Source: an uncultured Verrucomicrobiota bacterium (GTDB lineage Bacteria; Verrucomicrobiota; Verrucomicrobiia; Opitutales; Opitutaceae). From it: a stretch of DNA of 64,000 nt. Each line of letters opens with the position of its first letter. The stretch's first letter is position 1. Below, piece by piece: positions 61,809 to 64,000 of the stretch. Under the pieces are notes generated by a model. The model was not told the origin of the DNA. It saw nothing but the letters and a program-made list of their open reading frames with translations, and made no database searches. The stretch is taken from assembly GCA_903876795.1 (NCBI GenBank), contig CAIRBK010000036.1, positions 78,573 through 142,572 of the forward strand, written 5' to 3'. Made by a program: the position numbers and the translations under genes.

Positions 61809-62945
61809 GTGCAACGTTCTTTAACCGCTCGGTTGAATCTCATCGACCGATATCTTTTGCGGGAGTGGCTCAAGATCCTCGGGCTGGTGCTGGGCGCGAT
61901 GCTCGGACTCCTGCTCATGCAGGCGCTCTACGACGATTTTCGCGATCTGCTGGCCGATGGCGCGAGGTTTTCCGATTTGGCGGTCTATTACGTGATCAAG
62001 CTGCCCAGCTACCTCTCGGTCGTGCTGCCGCTGGCCCTGCTGGTTTCGCTGCTTTACACGCTGGGGCAGATGCATCGTAACCATGAGATCACCGCCCTGC
62101 GCGCGGCGGGCGTGGGGCTGTTGCGGATCACGCGGGGCATCTGGGTGGCGGGCGTGCTGCTGTGCGCCGTCACCTGGTATATCAACGCGACGGTGATTCC
62201 GTGGTCCATGGAGGAGTCTGCCGCCATCCGCGACGGCATCGAATACCGGCACCAGTCCCGACAACTCTCGACCGACCGCGTGGGGGCGAAGCCCAGCGTG
62301 GCCTTCGACAACCGCCAGGACGGCCGCATGTGGTTTTTCAACCGCTACAGTCAGTTCACCCGGCGGGCCTATGGAGTCACGCTGGTCGAACTCGACGGGC
62401 AACGCCGCGAGACCTCGCGCCTGCTGGCCCGCGAGGCCTGGCTAGACCCCAAGCGCGGCGGCTGGGTGTTCCGCGACGGACGCGAGATCAAGGTCAATCC
62501 CGACGGGGGCGAGGTCGAGGGCACGGTGCGATTCTCAGAAAAGGTGCGCCCGGATTTCCACGAAGATCCCGAGCTCATGCTCATCTTTGACGCGAAGCCG
62601 CAGAACCTCTCGTTCACCGAATTGCGGCGGATCATCGATTTCTTCTCGATCGACGAAAACCCCAAGCTGACGGCGTACCAGGTGCGTTATTATGGCGTTT
62701 GGGCGGAGACGGTCGGGCCGTTGATCATCATCGCGCTGGCGATCCCGTTCGCGGTGAGCGGAGTGCGCGTCAACCCGGCCGTGGGCGTGACAAAATCGCT
62801 TGGGCTGTTCGTCGTCTACTTTGTGCTGCTCAAGGTCTGCGCGACGCTGGGCGGGCGCGACGTGGTCCCGGCGCTATGGGCGGCGCTTTTGCCGAGTCTG
62901 GCGATGCTGGGCGCCGGGGTGGCGTTTTTGGCGAGGGTGCGTTGA
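61809..62945 (+). CDS. LptF/LptG-family permease (lipopolysaccharide export)
   Basis: A 378-residue protein with three N-terminal membrane helices, a periplasmic jelly-roll-like domain in the middle (DGRMWFFNRYSQFTRRAYGV) and three C-terminal helices. The opening LNLIDRYLLREWLKILGLVL and the YtfN-like GLLRITRGIWVAG region fit LptF/LptG, the transmembrane part of the LPS extractor. It has no ATG near the expected start: GTG 61755, GTG 61809 and TTG 61833 (giving MNLIDRYLL) are all possible. The last is attractive on protein grounds; GTG 61809 is a compromise. It has no second permease gene adjacent. Confidence 0.88.
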   Translation: MQRSLTARLNLIDRYLLREWLKILGLVLGAMLGLLLMQALYDDFRDLLADGARFSDLAVYYVIKLPSYLSVVLPLALLVSLLYTLGQMHRNHEITALRAAGVGLLRITRGIWVAGVLLCAVTWYINATVIPWSMEESAAIRDGIEYRHQSRQLSTDRVGAKPSVAFDNRQDGRMWFFNRYSQFTRRAYGVTLVELDGQRRETSRLLAREAWLDPKRGGWVFRDGREIKVNPDGGEVEGTVRFSEKVRPDFHEDPELMLIFDAKPQNLSFTELRRIIDFFSIDENPKLTAYQVRYYGVWAETVGPLIIIALAIPFAVSGVRVNPAVGVTKSLGLFVVYFVLLKVCATLGGRDVVPALWAALLPSLAMLGAGVAFLARVR

Positions 62946-63176
62946 GGCGGGCGCCGGACCGGGCGAGGGGGCCTCGTCGGTGAAGTCGTTGAGGATGCCC
63001 TCGTAGGCCTTGTCCTGTTTGTAGATTTGCAGGATGCGGGCGTGCTCGTGGTCGCTCGTGGGAAAAATCCGCGCAGGCTCGCCTGGCAGGAAAATGCCGG
63101 TGTAGGCGCGGGCGCGGTCGACCAGTCGGCGGATGACGATCATGCGGCACGGAATGCGGTCCGCGTCGCGGAGCAA
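62874..63176 (-). CDS. Small protein of unknown function, downstream of the oxygenase
   Basis: A frame of 100 codons starting just after the oxygenase stop. It has protein-like content (RMIVIRRLVDRARAYTGIFL, RIFPTSDHEHARILQIYKQD, KAYEGILNDFTDEA) and then a basic Pro/His tail that overlaps the end of the convergent LptF/G-like gene by 72 bases. Translation may begin at the inner ATG (MIVIRRL). No family recognised. Confidence 0.45.
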   Translation of the reverse strand: MLRDADRIPCRMIVIRRLVDRARAYTGIFLPGEPARIFPTSDHEHARILQIYKQDKAYEGILNDFTDEAPSPGPAPASTHPRQKRHPGAQHRQTRQKRRP

Positions 63177-63177
63177 G

Positions 63178-63795
63178 TCACGACCACGCGTAGTTGAAGC
63201 TGATGCTGATGCGTTCCTCGTCCACGCGGTTGGCGGCGACTTCGTGGCGCAGCCAGCTCTCGAAGAGGATCACGTTGCCCGCCTCGGCCGGGTAGGTCGT
63301 GTAGAGACGGTTTTCGTCGCGCACGCCGGGCAGCTTGGGCGGGGCGGCCATGAGACTGGACAGACGCGGGTCCTCGAACTTCAGGCCCGGACAGCCGGCC
63401 GGCGTGCGCACATAGTAGGTGCCGCTGATGAAGGAATTCGGGTGCAGGTGCAGCGAGTGCGCGGCGGTGGGCGGCATGATGTTGACCCAACAATCGCTCA
63501 TGCGGATCTCCCGGCCGCGCAGGTCCATGTCGAGGTGTTTGGCGTAGGCGCGCACATGTCTGGTGAGCTTTTTCTCCAGCCCGCCAAACGTGCTGGAGAA
63601 CGTGTGCAGCCGGTGCATCGACGCGTAGCTGGTGTAGCCGCCCGGGTAGTTTTTGGCGGACCAGGCGCGGCCTTCGTCGTCGTAGTCGCGGAGTTGGCGG
63701 CACTCGTCGGCCAGCTCGTCGTTGAGGCGCGGGAGGCCCTTGGGCTGAAGCTTCTCGCAGTAGATGAAGGTGGGAAACCAAGCTTGGATCGGCAT
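63178..63795 (-). CDS. 2OG-Fe(II) oxygenase family protein
   Basis: A 205-residue protein of the TIGR02466 type. It begins MPIQAWFPTFIYCEKL, with SLHLHPNSFISGTYYV holding the first iron His, LKFEDPRLSSLMAAP, and the C-terminal NVILFESWLRHEV-like iron His and Arg region ending ERISISFNYAW. Such enzymes hydroxylate an unknown substrate using iron and 2-oxoglutarate. It is followed immediately by the small protein gene. Confidence 0.85.
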   Translation of the reverse strand: MPIQAWFPTFIYCEKLQPKGLPRLNDELADECRQLRDYDDEGRAWSAKNYPGGYTSYASMHRLHTFSSTFGGLEKKLTRHVRAYAKHLDMDLRGREIRMSDCWVNIMPPTAAHSLHLHPNSFISGTYYVRTPAGCPGLKFEDPRLSSLMAAPPKLPGVRDENRLYTTYPAEAGNVILFESWLRHEVAANRVDEERISISFNYAWS

Positions 63796-63861
63796 GGGCG
63801 GAACTGTGTGGTCGGCGAAGGCGACGGCAAGCGTTCGCGCTGGCGTGCCCGCGCGGTGTTG

Positions 63862-64000
63862 CTAGTGTGCTGACCCTTTAATGTCTTTACTATTGAGTGC
63901 GGCACGGGCGGCGCTGATTTTCTTTAGGATGGAGGCGCCGTCTGCACGCCAGCGGTAGGGCTTTGGGGTGAGGTTTCGTTCGGCCAGGTAGGTTTCGATG
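63862..64000 (-). mobile_element. C-terminal end of an IS630-family transposase (cut by the right edge)
   Basis: The last 45 codons read IETYLAERNLTPKPYRWRAD and then GASILKKISAARAALNSKD before TAG. This is the usual C-terminus of IS630-type transposases (YL..NL.PKPF.W.A....IL.KI.RAR..LN). The stop codon sits in CTAG, the preferred insertion site of IS630 elements, so the IS border is probably right there at about 63862-63865. The rest of the element lies outside the window. Confidence 0.75.

Overview
This 64 kb window is a GC-rich bacterial chromosome segment. Its gene content, the mostly absent Shine-Dalgarno sequences, a 33-residue AURKAIP1/COX24-type basic protein, an OGG1-like glycosylase and an NfeD/FloA pair fit a member of the Verrucomicrobiota, most likely Opitutaceae. 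That placement is inferred from gene content; no rRNA gene is present. Both edges cut genes: a CHASE4 membrane sensor on the left and an IS630-type transposase on the right.

Layout. 0.4-7 kb: rpsT, an AddB/AddA-type recombination nuclease-helicase pair and the 33-aa basic protein. 7.2-11.6 kb: a pilMNOPQ-like operon, visibly less GC-rich than its surroundings. 11.7-18.8 kb: CPBP protease, polyprenyl synthase, hibernation factor, a small HTH regulator (HTH1), a secreted PhoX/DUF839-like protein and Tex. 19-26.1 kb: one operon of two exported TPR proteins, ExbB, two ExbD and a TonB-like/VWA hybrid, probably a proton-driven envelope machine. 26.1-33.9 kb: glyoxalase, OGG-like glycosylase, alpha-E and ATP-grasp proteins, an oligopeptide-binding lipoprotein, an RDD protein and a phosphoesterase. 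34-43.2 kb: DEAD-box helicase, a proline-rich GspB-like protein, Dus, a second HTH regulator (HTH2), a DCC protein, an adenylate kinase with a large extra domain and a U32 protein. 43.3-46.4 kb: an AT-richer island with a LamG protein and about 0.8 kb of mostly non-coding DNA. 46.4-57.2 kb: EamA transporter, tmRNA, UbiB kinase plus phasin-like partner, MFS transporter, TatA, aldose epimerase and an NfeD-NfeD-FloA operon. 57.2-62.9 kb: a complete livFGMHK uptake operon and an LptF/LptG permease. 62.9-64 kb: a 2OG-Fe(II) oxygenase and the IS630 end.

The most distinctive signal is two paralogous solitary HTH proteins (about 24 kb apart). Each gene is bracketed by two copies of its own palindrome, and each palindrome type has one further copy elsewhere in the window. 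The two types differ in sequence but share spacing and a common core, so this looks like a paralogous regulator/operator family with diverged specificity. Two of the sites even provide the stop codon of a gene. All functions were read from translated sequence and motifs by eye; no database search was possible.
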